A stretch of 64,000 nucleotides of DNA from Rhinopithecus roxellana (Eukaryota; Chordata; Mammalia; Primates; Cercopithecidae), in contig NC_044557.1 in NCBI RefSeq assembly GCF_007565055.1, forward strand, positions 79,860,019 to 79,924,018, read 5' to 3'. A program made the translations under genes and the position numbers. Shown one piece after another: positions 46,860 to 60,899 of this stretch (the first letter of the stretch is position 1; each line of letters opens with the position of its first letter). Under the pieces are notes generated by a model that did not search any database, had not been told where the DNA came from, and worked only from the letters and a program-made list of their open reading frames with translations.

Positions 46860-48554
46860 CCACATGTATTTTTGAGAAGGAGCTGATGCCAGGTACTTGC
46901 TAGGTGCTGGGGGTAGCTCTCTTTTATCTATATCATTATAGTTACAAATTGTTGATGGTTCTATCTGTGTCTGTTTATGTTTAAATAATAAATTTCTCCT
47001 TTTCCCACAAGCCGTCTTAAGAGATAATAATTTGTACCTCCATCACCTCGTGCGTGAGAGGGAAGAATTACGGGTCATATGGATAAGCTCAGTGCTGGGA
47101 GGGAAAACGGGTAGGAATAAGTAGCTAGCTGATAACACCAATTGGCATTCTTGAGGGGCATATATAGCACAAATCATACTCTCCTCTCAGACTGAGGGAA
47201 GACTGCCCACTCACACATGTAAAGTCACAAAGAGTAGTGGCAGTCTCTGCCCCTAAACTGCTCTAAGTTCACCTTCCACATCTACGTGGCTTCAACGGAG
47301 GGCAAGAGTGAAGGAGGATTGACTGAAAACCCAAATCTACATCAGTCAGCTCAACTCAAAATTTCTACAGAAAAAATTCTGGAATCAACAGTTTGAGAAA
47401 ATGATTGTTTGCTTTTCTTTTAATGCTTTGACCAGTAAAATTTAGGTTGCATTTGTGTTGTCTCCAGGCCATTTCCGTTGGCTGGTAATTTCCTATGTGA
47501 AAAAGGATGAATAATGGTACAAACAGTTAACTGCAAGGAGTTTCGAAGCCAGTGATTGCCTGGCAAATGCTTTTCAGTGATAACTGGCATGTCTTTTGAG
47601 CCCCTGATCCCTTTCGGTATTTCAAATATTATAGCCACAATACTGATTTTCACAACAGTAATGTAGGTGATGGATCTGAACAATCATCAAATAGAAATAG
47701 AAAATGACCTACCTATCTTTTAATATGAATACACTTTAAATCCAATGTAATTTTTTTCCTCCCCTTTAGAGTAAACCAGTAAGTATAATGACTAAATATT
47801 TAAAACAAACAAAACACAACACCTTTTTGTCTTTAGGTTCATGGCTAACACCAACATGAGGGTTACAATAGTTGAAATTTTCTCTAAGTTTCCAATTCAA
47901 GTTTTGCTTTTGGGAGACTTAAATCTTTAGTCAGCTATATATCATTGATAAATAGCTGAGCCTTGGCATACATGTTAGAAAACCCAGATATGACTTAAGA
48001 CATTTTTTATTAAATTTTAAATTGGTTCAGCTGTTTCTATTCCTGATTTTATTTTATTATTTGAAGACCAGCCAAATATAAAAATTTTAAGGTTTCCAAA
48101 TCTCCAAATTTTGAAAAAGAACTGATTTCATCTGAAGTAAATTTGATTGAATGATTTATTAAAGTGGCTTAACATTTACAGACATGGATATTCATCTTCA
48201 AGATAATAAAGTTTCCATTGGTGAAGGAATTTGTGAAGAAATGATCTTTTACAATAATTTTCTATGAATAAGAACCATACTGAAACCATGTAATTACATA
48301 ACAAGCCTTGATAGGCAGAATATTTACTCACATTTTTTATGGTTTTATATCTTAGCCATTTTAAACCAAATTCATTTGAAATTTGATTCATATCATGTTA
48401 GTATGAATGTACCTCAAATATTTTTAACTCTTTAAAAATTTTCTGTGTTTATTTGATTATATCAAAAATTCTTTGCAATGTTCATGTTAGCAAAATGCAT
48501 AGATGGTTATGATCAAAGCTTCTGGTATGATTTCACAGTAATACAATTTCAGTG

Positions 48555-48680
48555 ATAAATTAATTCAATTAAGTTCTGGGAGTAATTATTGCATGTCCAC
48601 CATGTGCCTGGCACTGTGCTACAAGCCAGGTCACAGCATAAGACAAACATGGTCAGTAATCTTGCAGATTTTCCAGTGGA
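48555..48680 (-). mobile_element. L2 LINE tail
   Basis: CACCATGTGCCTGGCACTG and GCATAAGACAAACATGGTCA match the reverse of the L2 3' end. Confidence 0.6.
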
Positions 48681-50677
48681 ATCTTCTAAAAACATACTAA
48701 GTATGGAGCTAAAGTAACACAAACAGAAATTGTTCATGAACATTGACAGTTTAAATCATGTGAATTACGTGGAAACTTTTCTGAAGATACCAAAGTATTT
48801 CCCATTCGTAAATCTCATTTAAAGGCTAAAAGTTACCTAATAATCAGAGGGGTTACTTCCCGTGCTCCTTTGCAAAAATGTGTAATAGTTTAAGTCATTT
48901 CAGAAACAAATTAATACTTGTTTATTTTCTCATTAGTCATAATGTTCTATCAATCACATTGTTCTATTAGCTACCAATAGAGTTGACATGAGTATATGTG
49001 TTCATGACTGTCACATATGTAGGTGATATTCAGTAATTGTTGATATTCAATAATTCAGTAAGTGTTGAATATTATTTTAGTTCTTATCTCTATCATTCAC
49101 CACTAGGAGACATCGAAGGCCGTGTCCCTGCCCTCTTCCCCTCCAAAACAGAATTAACCAGCTGTTGACTACACACCAGTAGATCCTATGGAATATACTG
49201 AATTCAGGAGCTAAAACAACTTAAAAATAGATGATAGTTTGCAATAAACACCTTTAGATGAATAGCCAGACTCTTACCAGGAGCACAGGCTGGCCAACAA
49301 TCGGACAAGAGCAGGGAAAGCACTCTGCCAACAGAAAGCAATAGTTTACCAATATCCTGGCCAACTTTTGTTTCAAATAAAATTGTGAAGAATCCTTTGA
49401 AATGGGCTGTACAGCATGTCTTTGCCTGCTTTAAAACAGTCCTCTTTGCCCTCAGATTTCTTGCCAAAAACCTGAAGGGACTCTATCAGGTTCAGCCAAG
49501 CACCCATCTTATAATCACCATAGAGCTTGGAAACAAAACCTGTTTACCCTGCTTATTAAATTCACTTCCTCAACACATCAGCAATGATAATGGAGACCAG
49601 TGTAAACTAAACTAGCATCTCTGGCTAAGAGCAATAGAACAGTTTTTGTTCCAGGACATGAGGCAATACATACTCTAGTAATCATACCTTGCATTGAGAT
49701 ATGAATACATCTAAGACTTATCCCACTGACAACGTCGCCACATAGGGAGCTACCCAATATATCAGGTAATGCTACTGTGCTAAACACATTAGCTCCATCT
49801 CTTCTGAGATGTAACTGGTGATTCCAGGAATGACATAGCCTAAAATCACTATTTCCCTATGTAAATCCCACTCTTTATTCATACAGATTCTTTACATCTC
49901 AAGGTTTTAGAAATTTATCACACAGATATAAAACCTATTACACAGGTCTGAGGACCCCATCTCCCTTCTTTAACCCCATATTTGGTAACTAACCCCATAT
50001 TTGGTAAAGGAGCAAACAAAACACCCTATGTCATAATGAAATTACATAATAGAATCAGAATTGGAAAAACCCAGATTTTTGGAGTTCTTACCATGTTGTT
50101 TCTGTAATAATGTTCTGCCTTTACAGCAAGTATGCACTTGGACAGCTAAAAATATGGTTGAAAATTTATGTCTGCACTGTCTTTTTTTCATTCCACGTGA
50201 AAGTCATTATTGTTAAAAGAACTACTCAAGTCTCTCAGTGCTTCTATTTTTGCCATCATGTATCTGTTTTCACCCTTCCTTCAGCTACAACAATGGTTGG
50301 AAAGTAGCTCTACAGGGACTTTCTTCTATGCCAGTGCCAAAATCTGACACTGGAAGGAAAAAATACAATAAAAGGCCTTTTGGAGGCACAGTTAAACAAT
50401 TTTAGCACCTCTCAAACTTCAGTGTGTCAGCACAAGAGTTGATTCTTTTAATAAATCTGTTGCATATTTTATTTATATAATATATTTAATAAGCAGATTT
50501 ATTCTGGGATAGGTTCACATTCTAAAAATAAAAATATCATAAAAATATCAGTGATGAAGACCTTTCTAGAAAAGTCCTGAAGTCCAAAAGTCTCAGCTTC
50601 TAGGCATTTAATTAGAGAGTCAAATCCAGTTATTAATATTTCATGTATTACACCTTTCTAGGGCTGCCTTTATAATA

Positions 50678-50700
50678 TATAATGACATTATAATTTATAA
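50678..50700. repeat. AT-rich palindrome
   Basis: ATGACATTATA and TATAATGTCAT face each other around ATT within about 50681-50706, flanked by two direct copies of TTATAATATATAATG (near 50670 and 50723). Confidence 0.7.
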
Positions 50701-51220
50701 TGTCATGATATATTTTTAAATTTATAATATATAATGGTTATTTTGAAAGAAACAGAAAGAAATCAATAATTCTCTTCATAGTACTTAACATAATAACTGG
50801 TTTATGAAGTGTTGCCACCCTTGAGGCAGCCATATACACTTCAGTCGTTCCTTGATGGTTTCTCACACTCTTGGGGATCATACAATCTTTTGGTGAAATT
50901 TATGACACTCCCCAGAAAAAACAAAGTGTAAAATATTTTCCAAATAACTTTAACATGGTCAAAAGCATGTCCCTCACAAAATGTATCCAAAGATTTCCTG
51001 TGGATTTGAGTGCTGATGGAACCAGATCCCAAGATTAAGAACTCCTAACACATATTTATCCCAATTTAGATTTACAGTGAATTACTAGTTATTATTACTC
51101 TCCTTCTATTGATGAAGTATGAAACTGACAATAGTTCTTTGAATTATCCAGCATCAAAAAACACATTCTCGTCTCTAAGTCTAGGCAATAAGATAGGATC
51201 ATATTCTAAAAAGCATTTTT

Positions 51221-51538
51221 GGCCAGGCGTGGTAGCTCATGCCTGTAATCCCAGTGCTTTGGGAGGCCAAGGTGGGAGGATTGCTTGAGGCTAGGAGCTT
51301 GAGATCAACCAAGGCAACACAGCAAGAACCTCTCTCTACAAAAAGTTAAAAAAAAATTAGTTGGTTTGGTGACATACATCTATAATCTGAACTAATCTGG
51401 AGGCTGAGGCGGGAAGATGGCTTGAGCCCAGGGGTTCGAGACTATAGTGAGCTATAATCATGTCACTGTACTCCAGCCTGGGCAACAGAGTGAGATGCTG
51501 TCTCTAAAATAGATACATAGAAAATTAATTAAATAAAA
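51221..51538 (+). mobile_element. AluJ-like element
   Basis: Starts GGCCAGGCGTGGTAGCTCAT, diverged, with an A-rich tail. Flanks AAGCATTTTT (51211-51220) and AAGAATTTTT (51539-51548) are a decayed target duplication. Antisense to TRPS1. Confidence 0.93.
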
Positions 51539-51639
51539 AAGAATTTTTGAATCAATTATTTAATAGAATCCTCTTGTTTGACTACCTTTGTCCCTTTTTA
51601 AATAATCATCATTGTACATGTGTTTGTAGGATAACATAC

Positions 51640-51840
51640 GATAGGACTAGTCTCATTATCTAATATCCTCACAATGATCCTAAGAGGTAAGTATTGTTAT
51701 CATCATTATTATTATTCCCTTCACTTTATAGATGAGAAAACTGAGGCTTAGAAGCAATTTGCAATTGCTGAATAGTAGGGGTAAGATACAAACCTAGGTT
51801 GTCCTCACTTGAAAGCCACAGTGAACCATGTTTCAGGCCT
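51640..51840 (+). repeat. MIR SINE
   Basis: ATCCTAAGAGGTAAGTATTG and TTATAGATGAGAAAACTGAG, followed by a diverged tail. Confidence 0.8.
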
Positions 51841-54642
51841 TATTACTAAAGAGGAGATTGGGGAATTTTTACCAAAAATATTTCAAAATATCCTGGCCTT
51901 AAAGAACCCTTATCTCTTCAAACCACCCAATAACAGCTGATTGAAATTATGCAAGTTTTGAGGTACCAGAAAGAAATGAGTCATCCTTCATCAGATATGG
52001 CAACGAGCTGTTTTGAGGTCGACACAGTCATAGCCAGAGGAACAGAGCACTTGGCTGATGGAGGGGCAGTGTTGGGGAAGGGGGAGGGATGCAGTACATG
52101 TGTTTTGATCCTGCTGTGTCAAAAAAATAAAAAAAGTATGTGAAAGAGGCCGCTGCTTAAAAGCAGAAGTTGGTGACACCACTGACTTAGCCTCTCATAG
52201 CGCCTGCTACATGGGAGGTTAGCTGCAGATGAAAGTCTCTGTTTGCTTTTGCAGAAGACTTGGCTAGAGTTGGGGCAAGAAAAATGGTGCTGGGGTTTTG
52301 ACATGCTCTGTAAACACACATGTTCAGGTAACAATTTACTAGATTTCTTTTATATATGTGTATGTTCCAAGGCAGAGACCTTTTGTGATATTTGGTATCA
52401 TTTTTATTCAAGATAAATTACTGGCAATTCTGAGAGATGAGGTTATTCTACCAAATTCCTCAAGAATCAGATAATATAAAAATATTTTAAATAATGTCTG
52501 CTTAAAAACTCCCTCACTATAATATATAAAACTTCATATTCTTCATCTATCTAATATGTGATGTACTTTTGCCTTTCATCACAGAACAGTAATGACAAAA
52601 ATACTCCTAACTCTAAACAGTTTTTATAGGCTATCCAATTGAAAGAATTCAGTACAAGTCAGATGTTAAAACACAGGCTTTAGCCTGCTCAGCAGAAAGA
52701 TGGCAACCACTGCTTATTTTAATATAAACAACAAAAACATATGAGAATACATGAGTTAAATATACAGAGGTTCAAAACAGTTAAAAGAGTTAATAATAAA
52801 CTATGAATGTGTCCACAAAACGCCCCTGATACCAAATATGCAATTTGGATTAAATACTTCACAGACTATCTCGGGAATACCTCTGGGAACATGCCATTCT
52901 CTCTGACTTTTAGAAACACGGGGAGTGAGGTGGTGGGAGACTAAAAAAAAATGAACCTGAATTTCATTTATTTTTGAAACTATAAATCATTACAAATATT
53001 ATCTCTCATTTAGTTCAATTTTGTATGTCCTCAGGACACATAAAATCGTAGGTATTTACGGATACCTTTCCAATGATTAAAATAAGCACCTAATGTTATG
53101 TCACTATTCAAACGAAAGATGTGTCTTTAAATAAGAGCTCTGTGACCACTACTGGTGAAAACGACCATGAGCAGATAATTTCATGATAGAGGTACTGTGC
53201 AGACAGGGAAAACTGAGCTGATTTCTAAAGTTTTAATAACATGATTTTTAAAAGACAACGTGGAATTATGAATTTCCTTAATAACGATGTAATTTTGTAA
53301 TAACTGAAATCTTTCACGGGAAAACTACTTCTTCAATAACTCACCCAGTCAATTACACAGGGAGTCCTGTAATAGGCTGTCCCTACTCCCTGCCCCGTCA
53401 AATAGCTCACGTACACGACTTCCTTTTCAATTACCAACTTGTCTGCAGTACCATCTGTAAAAACGAACACATACCTTATGCTGCCAGTTTTTGCTTTTGC
53501 ACGTCCATTAGTGGGACAGGCTGCAGCTGCTCAAGAAGAAAGCAGTGATTGTCTTTGTTATGTGTGTATATATATATGTATAAATTCTCTCTTCAGTACC
53601 ACCAGATTAGCTCAAGGTAATACATCGTCTTGGGTAGGAAACTGCACTCATATTAGCCTTACTCGCACCCGGCTCTCTCTGTGATCTGGAGTTTATTAAT
53701 CACACTATATCGCATACCAAAGTAAGAACTACCTCATCGCATCAAGCATTCTGGAGACTGCCCCTCAGTCATCCGTACCAAAAGGAACAGTTAAAGCTGT
53801 TTCTCACTTTGACATTTTGTACATCGAGCAGAATATCAGGAAACCAAAACTGAGACCTGGCAGCCCAACTTGAGACACAAAACTCCTGGTGAGTGAGATT
53901 TTATTTCATGAGAAGGGCTCTGAAAATATAACACTAACTTTTCAACAACTTTATTTTCCCCTGCCTCATGTTTATATTCTTTTTCTGTTGGCATTATTTT
54001 TCTTCTAGATGAACACATTGAATTTGTCACACAGTCTTGGCAAAAGATATAAATAAATTATAGCAAGAAATTAACCATAATTATTTTTTAAAGTCATCTG
54101 TGTTAAAGAAATGTCATTTCTCCCCATGGTTAAGTAATATAGATTTTTTAAAAGAAAAGAAAAAAATTATTAAGCTCTTAAAAATATTTTGAAAAAGGAT
54201 TCATAGTGTAGCTGAAATTTAAAACACATACAAAAAATGAAAAGCAAACAAAAATGCTTAGTTGTGACTTATCTTTTGCTAATTCACATTTACAAATTTA
54301 CCCCAAATATATCAAAACTAGTCTTCATCATAAGAGGAACTTTGTGACAATGTACAAACTTAACTTTTGGAGCATTCGAATGTTAGTTTGCCTCGGTTTT
54401 TCCTATATTGAATTGTCTGAAATCATAAAATAGTTCTACTTTCTCAGCATAGGTATAGGAGACAGACTGCTGGATTCCAATTATTTACATGTGCAAGTCA
54501 CACAGGGGAAAGGATGCTCTTGAAGGACCTACTTTTTCCTTTAATCTTTATATTATCAGTGCATTGCATACAGTGGGCATTTAATTAGTGATAGCTTAAT
54601 TGAATTGACCTCTAACAGAAGAGATGCTGCGGCCACTTTGGA

Positions 54643-54682
54643 GTGTGTGTGTGTGTGTGTGTGTGTGTACGTGTGTGTGTGT
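54643..54682. repeat. (GT)n microsatellite
   Basis: GT units with one AC interruption. Confidence 0.93.
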
Positions 54683-57600
54683 ACACATACAAGTATTATG
54701 CTTTAATCATATCTTTACTCATGAAATATGAAGGACAACCATTGTTACAGAAACTAGAACTTAGATTGAAAACAGTTTCACTTTTGTGAAATGCAAAAGA
54801 AAATTAATAAATTCTGGGCCATGTTTAGGCCCAGGAGAGGAGAGGAAAGGAACAGTCCCTGTTTGTCTGAGCTTATGAGCAATTTGCAAAATGTATAGAA
54901 ATGGCATATGTTGGTTATGTATATACATGTGCATACAAACATATATATACATACACTCACATAAATGAATAAATGGAATCATTTTCAGCACCACCATAGA
55001 GTGAGATGTCACTAGTTGTTTTTATTTGCATTAAAGCAATATATTTTATAAGTGGGACTAAAACACCAACAATGTTGTCAAGAAATTCCACGAGTTTCTT
55101 ACATAGTTGAGAATAAATATAATTGGTTATACGGTAATTTTAAAAAATGAAGCAATAGAGTACCTAGGAGAGTGCTGTAAATGTTAGCTTAATAATTATT
55201 TACTTTAGTCGGAGGAAAATAAGACATTGATAACTTATGATTAATTTTTATTGCCAATTTATTTTTATTACTATGTTGGAGTTCTCTCAATTCACATACA
55301 TACTCAATTAACATAAACATAATTATGTCTGTGAGACTATGGAACGTCATGCTTGACATATATGAAGCATTCAGAGATCATTAAATTTCTCCTTTCTCTC
55401 TTAATTTCAGAAGAGATTGAATAATTCAATAGATATTAGATTTTAGAAGATATTGAAAACAATACACTTTTGGAACTTATATACAAGTATATAACTCAAT
55501 ATCTACATTAATGTGCATATGCATAAAACTTATACAAAAGGCCTCATATTTATTTTTACAACATGAAAAAATGTATTAATGGTGACCCTAAAATTCCCTT
55601 ATATAAGAAACTGTCTTTTAAAGAGTTTATTACATCAATTACACATTTAAAAATGTATGAATACATGTCTCCTCTCTTTCTTTCCTATTCTCTCCTTTTG
55701 ACTGCATTCTAAAAGACCTTTAAGGATTACATTACATAACTCTGGTGGTGACTTCCTCCATTTTAAACATACATATTTCTAACACAAAAACCAACTTGAA
55801 ATTTGAGGAAGGAATCAGGGTCCTTTCTAGAACATAAAGGAACACTTTGTAGATCACATTCCCTCATGCATGTTTTACTACTCATGTCTAGCTGCAGATA
55901 GTTTTCTTCTTTCATATAGTGAGGCCACACAGATTACATACACACAAAATATAAAAATAGATATTTGATTCCTCGATTATAAAAAAAGTTGACTCACTTG
56001 GATTTATACAGACCCAGACACAGAAACTTTGCTAATTTTGAATACATTTTGGGTGGTAGTTGCATATTTATATCCCTAAATTTTATTCCATTTGGAATTT
56101 GACTAACATTCGCACTTTATAAATATATATGCATGCATTCATAGTTAAATACACACACAAACATACATTTATAATATGTATAAGCATATACACATATATT
56201 CATTACCTTTTCAAAAAAAGTAGCTTCAAGGTCCTCTAGTTTAATATATTTAAAATTTTCAGGTGCTAATGCTCTTATCTTTTAAAATGTCAACTTGAAA
56301 AAGATGGAAGTCATACTTCTCTCAAGATAAGGAGTTATATCTGACTTAAAAGATAAAAATTTTGGGAATAAAATAAATATAAAAATATAATGGCAGAATC
56401 GGTAAATTAATGGAACCAGCAGTAGGATTTAACAAAGAATTAATTTATGCATAATTTTAAAAACACGTGCAGATACTACACGCTCCAAAATGTTTATACT
56501 CTCTGAAGGAAATGTTAAGTGGCTAGATCTGATGTAGGTCATCCTCTTTCCACCAATTGTCTATGATTTATTTGATCTATAATTTTATTTAAAAGTCCAC
56601 AATTTTATTTAATTAACTTGTGTACATATACACACATACACAAAATGTATGTGTGAATATATACATATAATTTTTATTTATATTTGTATTTTTTAAATTT
56701 ATTTTTTAAGTGCATTCCAAATGAAAGCAGTAATTAAAAAATAAACAGAATGGACTGATTAGTATCAAACTAACATTGAACTCAATTCACATTAAAAAAA
56801 GTAGGTAAAGTGTGCCTAATATATAAAAATAATAACTTTTAAAGAAGTAGAAAACCACCATTAGCAGAGGCTTAGTTAATCAGTCAATCTAGTGCAGGAT
56901 AAAAATCTAGTGCAGGATAAAAAAAATAGATTTGTGTAAGTTTACAAATTTCAGAAAATGACCAAATTACTCCACTTATCTCATTAACTTGACCTCTTTC
57001 AGGATTTGACCTTCCTAATAGATTTGTTTTATAAGACATGACATTGTGAACAGCTGTGCTATTCTTTCTTGAACTTGACTTTTTTTTTTCTTAATGATGA
57101 AAATAGGCGGAATTTACTAATGCACATGTATTTTTTGGAAACAATGGGGGAAGGGAGGAATCAGAAATGGAAAAATAATGTGAGTTCCTATCTGAGCAAG
57201 TCATTTTGAAACTCAGAGAAGACACTCAAGTATTACAAACATTTGTGGCCAGTTAAGAAGTGATACAGAAAGAATCTGAAAATATCACCATAAAGTTTGT
57301 TAATATAAAGAGGTATGATTATTCAAATGGGAAAGCAACGGGGATCAGAACATTTGAGTGTTCTGATTTTTAAACTCCCAATCACAGAGTGGATGCCATT
57401 ATATACCCATTGGAAACTGCAAAATGTTCAGCCTGGTTAGTAAGGCCCTTTCCAGGTTTTTACTTTTGAAAAAATATATAAATTAGGATTAAGATAGTCA
57501 ATTTCAAGGGAAAAATTCTGTAAGTTTCTTACAGAACACAAAAACTTGCAGGCATAGTGGGAATTTTAATATATCCTAAAAATATCTCTAGATAAATAAA

Positions 57601-59394
57601 TAATATTTAGTATTGCACCTAAATAATATTTAGTTTGATTTAATCTGAATTATGGCTTTATTCAGAATTCTCTCTTCATGGTAAAAGCAGTACTGAATTT
57701 ATACATGAAGTACAAAGGGAGAAAACAATTGTTTAAGTCATGATTTCTACCCCTACTCAATTCAGTATCAAGTTTAATCTTGTAGAGGTAGTTACATTTA
57801 ATTGTTATTATTCTACTTTGGCTCCACAAGGCTTCTTGACGTATAATGCAAGAAAGTACTTCAGACAAGTAATAAATTGTAGCACAGTATTAAACGTACA
57901 TATGAAAGCTATTGTTAATTTCAATTACCCTCTTAATACATTAATTATCTGTTTATCTGATTACTGCTTCTGATGGGTCCACCATTTTCCAACATCTCAA
58001 ATACACTGTTCTTTTTACAAGAGGTGGAGACATTTGCCGGGGAAAAATCAGACAACTTTGTTTCCAGTGTCTCTGGGATAATTGTTACCTTTCTCCTTTT
58101 CAGCTTTAAAAGAAAGCAGTGTCTATTTTGCTCAGAGCAGCTGTTTAAAGCGCCTGCTCTCAGAATCTTTTCACCCTGAGTAGATTTAGGATTATTTAAA
58201 AATGATTATTGTATCACACTAAGTTTTCTACTGCTGTTAATAAGAGAACATGCAAAAGGTCCATACACAGCATGATAATTTAGCCCGGGGACATATATTC
58301 AGACTTATCTTTGTGTGTATGTATTTTACATTAAACATGTATTTTACACAGGTGATTACAAATGGTTTGACTTAATACAAAAATTAGACAAATCTTTTTA
58401 CATAGAATGCAACATCTATTGGTAGTCTAAGATATAATAACAATTATTAAAATACTTGACCTTATATTTATAGATCTGAAATTCATATTTCAAAACAAAT
58501 ACATTCTGAAAACAGTATTCATTTAAAACAGAGAGACTTCTGCAAGTTGATCCATGCTATTAACTTTATTTTGCTATGTAATATGTTATTGTAATATAAT
58601 CCCTGAATATTAGCAAAGAGGTTTTACTTTAATAGTCTAACAGAATCATTTACACCAAATTACTGTAACAACAGCAATATCCTTACATTTTGTAAAAAGT
58701 TATCTTCATCACTTAAGGTTCATAAAATTGATTAAAATCAATATTCAGAAAATATAATTTAGCTCATGGTTTAAATGATTGGAATTCCTTTTTTATTAGA
58801 GAAACAGTAATTTTTAACTTGGCGATATTGGTGTGATTTGCCCTTGGAATTACAGTTAAAATGCATTTTAGTCCTCGCCAGAAACATTGGTTTCTTTTAG
58901 CTGCCTACTAAGTTGATTTAGATTTTCCGTAGCAACAAATGCACAGTATTCTCTGCCCCTTTATTTCTCTGAATGCTTTTAACCTGTTGAAATTTTCTTG
59001 GCTTGTAAAGGTAGCAGACAGGAAAGGAATAAACTTATAACCAACCCAAATACCTGATATTTAATCAATAAGGAAGAGTTTTATCCTTTAGGAATTTACT
59101 ACCTTACTTATAAACTCTGCCTCCTCTTCTCTCTTAGGAAAAGAGTCTGCTTCTCACAAAATTCCAAATCTTTCATCACTATAACACATCGAAGAACATA
59201 AGAAACATGGTCTTATTTACTTATTTATTATAAATTATTGATCTATTAACACCTTTTAATATAAGTACTAATCCGTTTCTATTAAACAAAGATGACAAAG
59301 CCTCTGAGTTTATACTTATATTTCTACTTCTAAAGCTTCTCAGCTGTTTATATTAAAAATGTTTGTTATATTCTCCATCAATCAATTTATTGAC

Positions 59395-59413
59395 CTAGCT
59401 AGCTAGCTAGCTA
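59395..59413. repeat. (CTAG)n short tandem repeat
   Basis: CTAGCTAGCTAGCTAGCTA, a self-complementary tetranucleotide repeat of under five units. Confidence 0.9.
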
Positions 59414-60212
59414 CTGAAGTTCTCACAGTAATAGAAGTTCTACTTTCCTGGATGTCAATCTCATTTCTCGAAAGAGGCAAACTTAATCAGAGTAATATTG
59501 ATGAATAAGGTGGCAGAACAACCTTGGTAGCACCCAAGGGTGATACTGAAATATATAACCGTTAATATGGCATGGGCAGTGACTGATCGAAATCAGAACC
59601 AGTGCTGGCTGCAGTGAAGGAAGAGAATTCTAAAGATTCCCCATGAGGCACATGCTATCCCTTTACTGCTGGATGGCAGTAGTTCCCACGAGATCTTCAG
59701 GGAAGAGGTGGGGTACTCGGGGCTGGCAGGATCCACAGGGGACTCAGCGTGGGCTACTTCATAGGGATTGAAGTGATCTGACTGAGTTCAATATGATTCC
59801 CTGTAGTGTCACTTTGAGTAAAAATCAGAGGTAACTAACAAAGCACTGGTGTGATCTCATGGCTTAGAAACTAGTGCTGATCATTATTCTAGAGAGTTAC
59901 TACAATGTTCTTTCCAAAGTCAGCAAAACCAGAATAAATTAGCAGCTTCCTCAGGTGGTGGTTTTGAAAATCTACACTCACTTGATATAAGTTCTGGTAT
60001 GTTTATTTATAAACGTCTTATTACTTTAAATTATCGCCTCATGGAAGAAAAGTCCAGTGCCTTTGAAGTGTTTATAATTTTGAGGGGAAGTAAGGTAAAT
60101 ATACATGAAGCAATTAAGAGAACGATGCAAGAAAGCAGACATGTCTCGAACCTAAGATTTTTATGATTCTTATACTTCTAAATGCTACAACAAATGACAA
60201 ATGAGAAATCAT

Positions 60213-60243
<31 letters not shown>

Positions 60244-60250
60244 CACACAC
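60213..60250. repeat. (AC)n microsatellite
   Basis: AC units with one GC interruption. Confidence 0.93.
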
Positions 60251-60732
60251 TCAGCTAAGGAGCCCATGCAAATAGGTGGTGAGACTCAAACGAGCCTTTA
60301 ATCATTACTTATAAATCTTGTATTTGTTTTCAGTTGTTTGTGGCAGAAAATATAACTCAAATTGTATGACTATGAAGGAAATCTTCTGACTCATGCAACT
60401 AAAAATCTGGGAAAAACTCTGACTTTAGGCCTATTTTGGCCAGGATTCAAGTGATACCCTGAGAGCACCATTTTTCTTCCTCTGGAATATGCTTCCTCTA
60501 CACAGACCCCAGTCTCAGTCAGACAGGACTGGATGGTAAAATGGCCACATATCTAGCATCTTATGCTCTTTTGAACAAGTCAGATGGAAAATACTAAGTG
60601 CATTTTCTTGAGAGGTCAAACCAATGTCCTCAAATAGGGCCTTGTTGGGCAAACTTGGGTCATGTCCCTGTCCCACCATGGCCAGGTGAATAGAATTCCC
60701 ACATTGGCTCTGGTGTACAGCAGTTTCTAAAA

Positions 60733-60746
60733 CATCATCATCATCA

Positions 60747-60781
<35 letters not shown>
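60733..60781. repeat. (CAT)n/(TTA)n compound microsatellite
   Basis: CAT units change into a longer TTA run, directly next to the T-rich side of an Alu monomer; it is probably the mutated tail of that monomer. Confidence 0.92.
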
Positions 60782-60899
60782 TTAGAGACAAGAGTCTTGC
60801 TGTGCTGCCCAGGCTAGCCTTGAACTCCTGGTCTCAAGAGATCCTCCTGCCTCAGCTTCCCGAGTAGTTGGGCTATGGGTGTGTACCACTGCACTTAGC
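60782..60899 (-). mobile_element. Alu monomer fragment
   Basis: GAGACAAGAGTCTTGCTGTG, then GCTAGCCTTGAACTCCTGG to GCACTTAGCT, with about 118 bp of a diverged Alu arm. Confidence 0.8.

Noticed and set aside
57973..58179. 68-codon plus-strand ORF in a less AT-rich intron stretch
   Set aside because: No known domain. The stretch may be a conserved non-coding element, but one sequence cannot show it.
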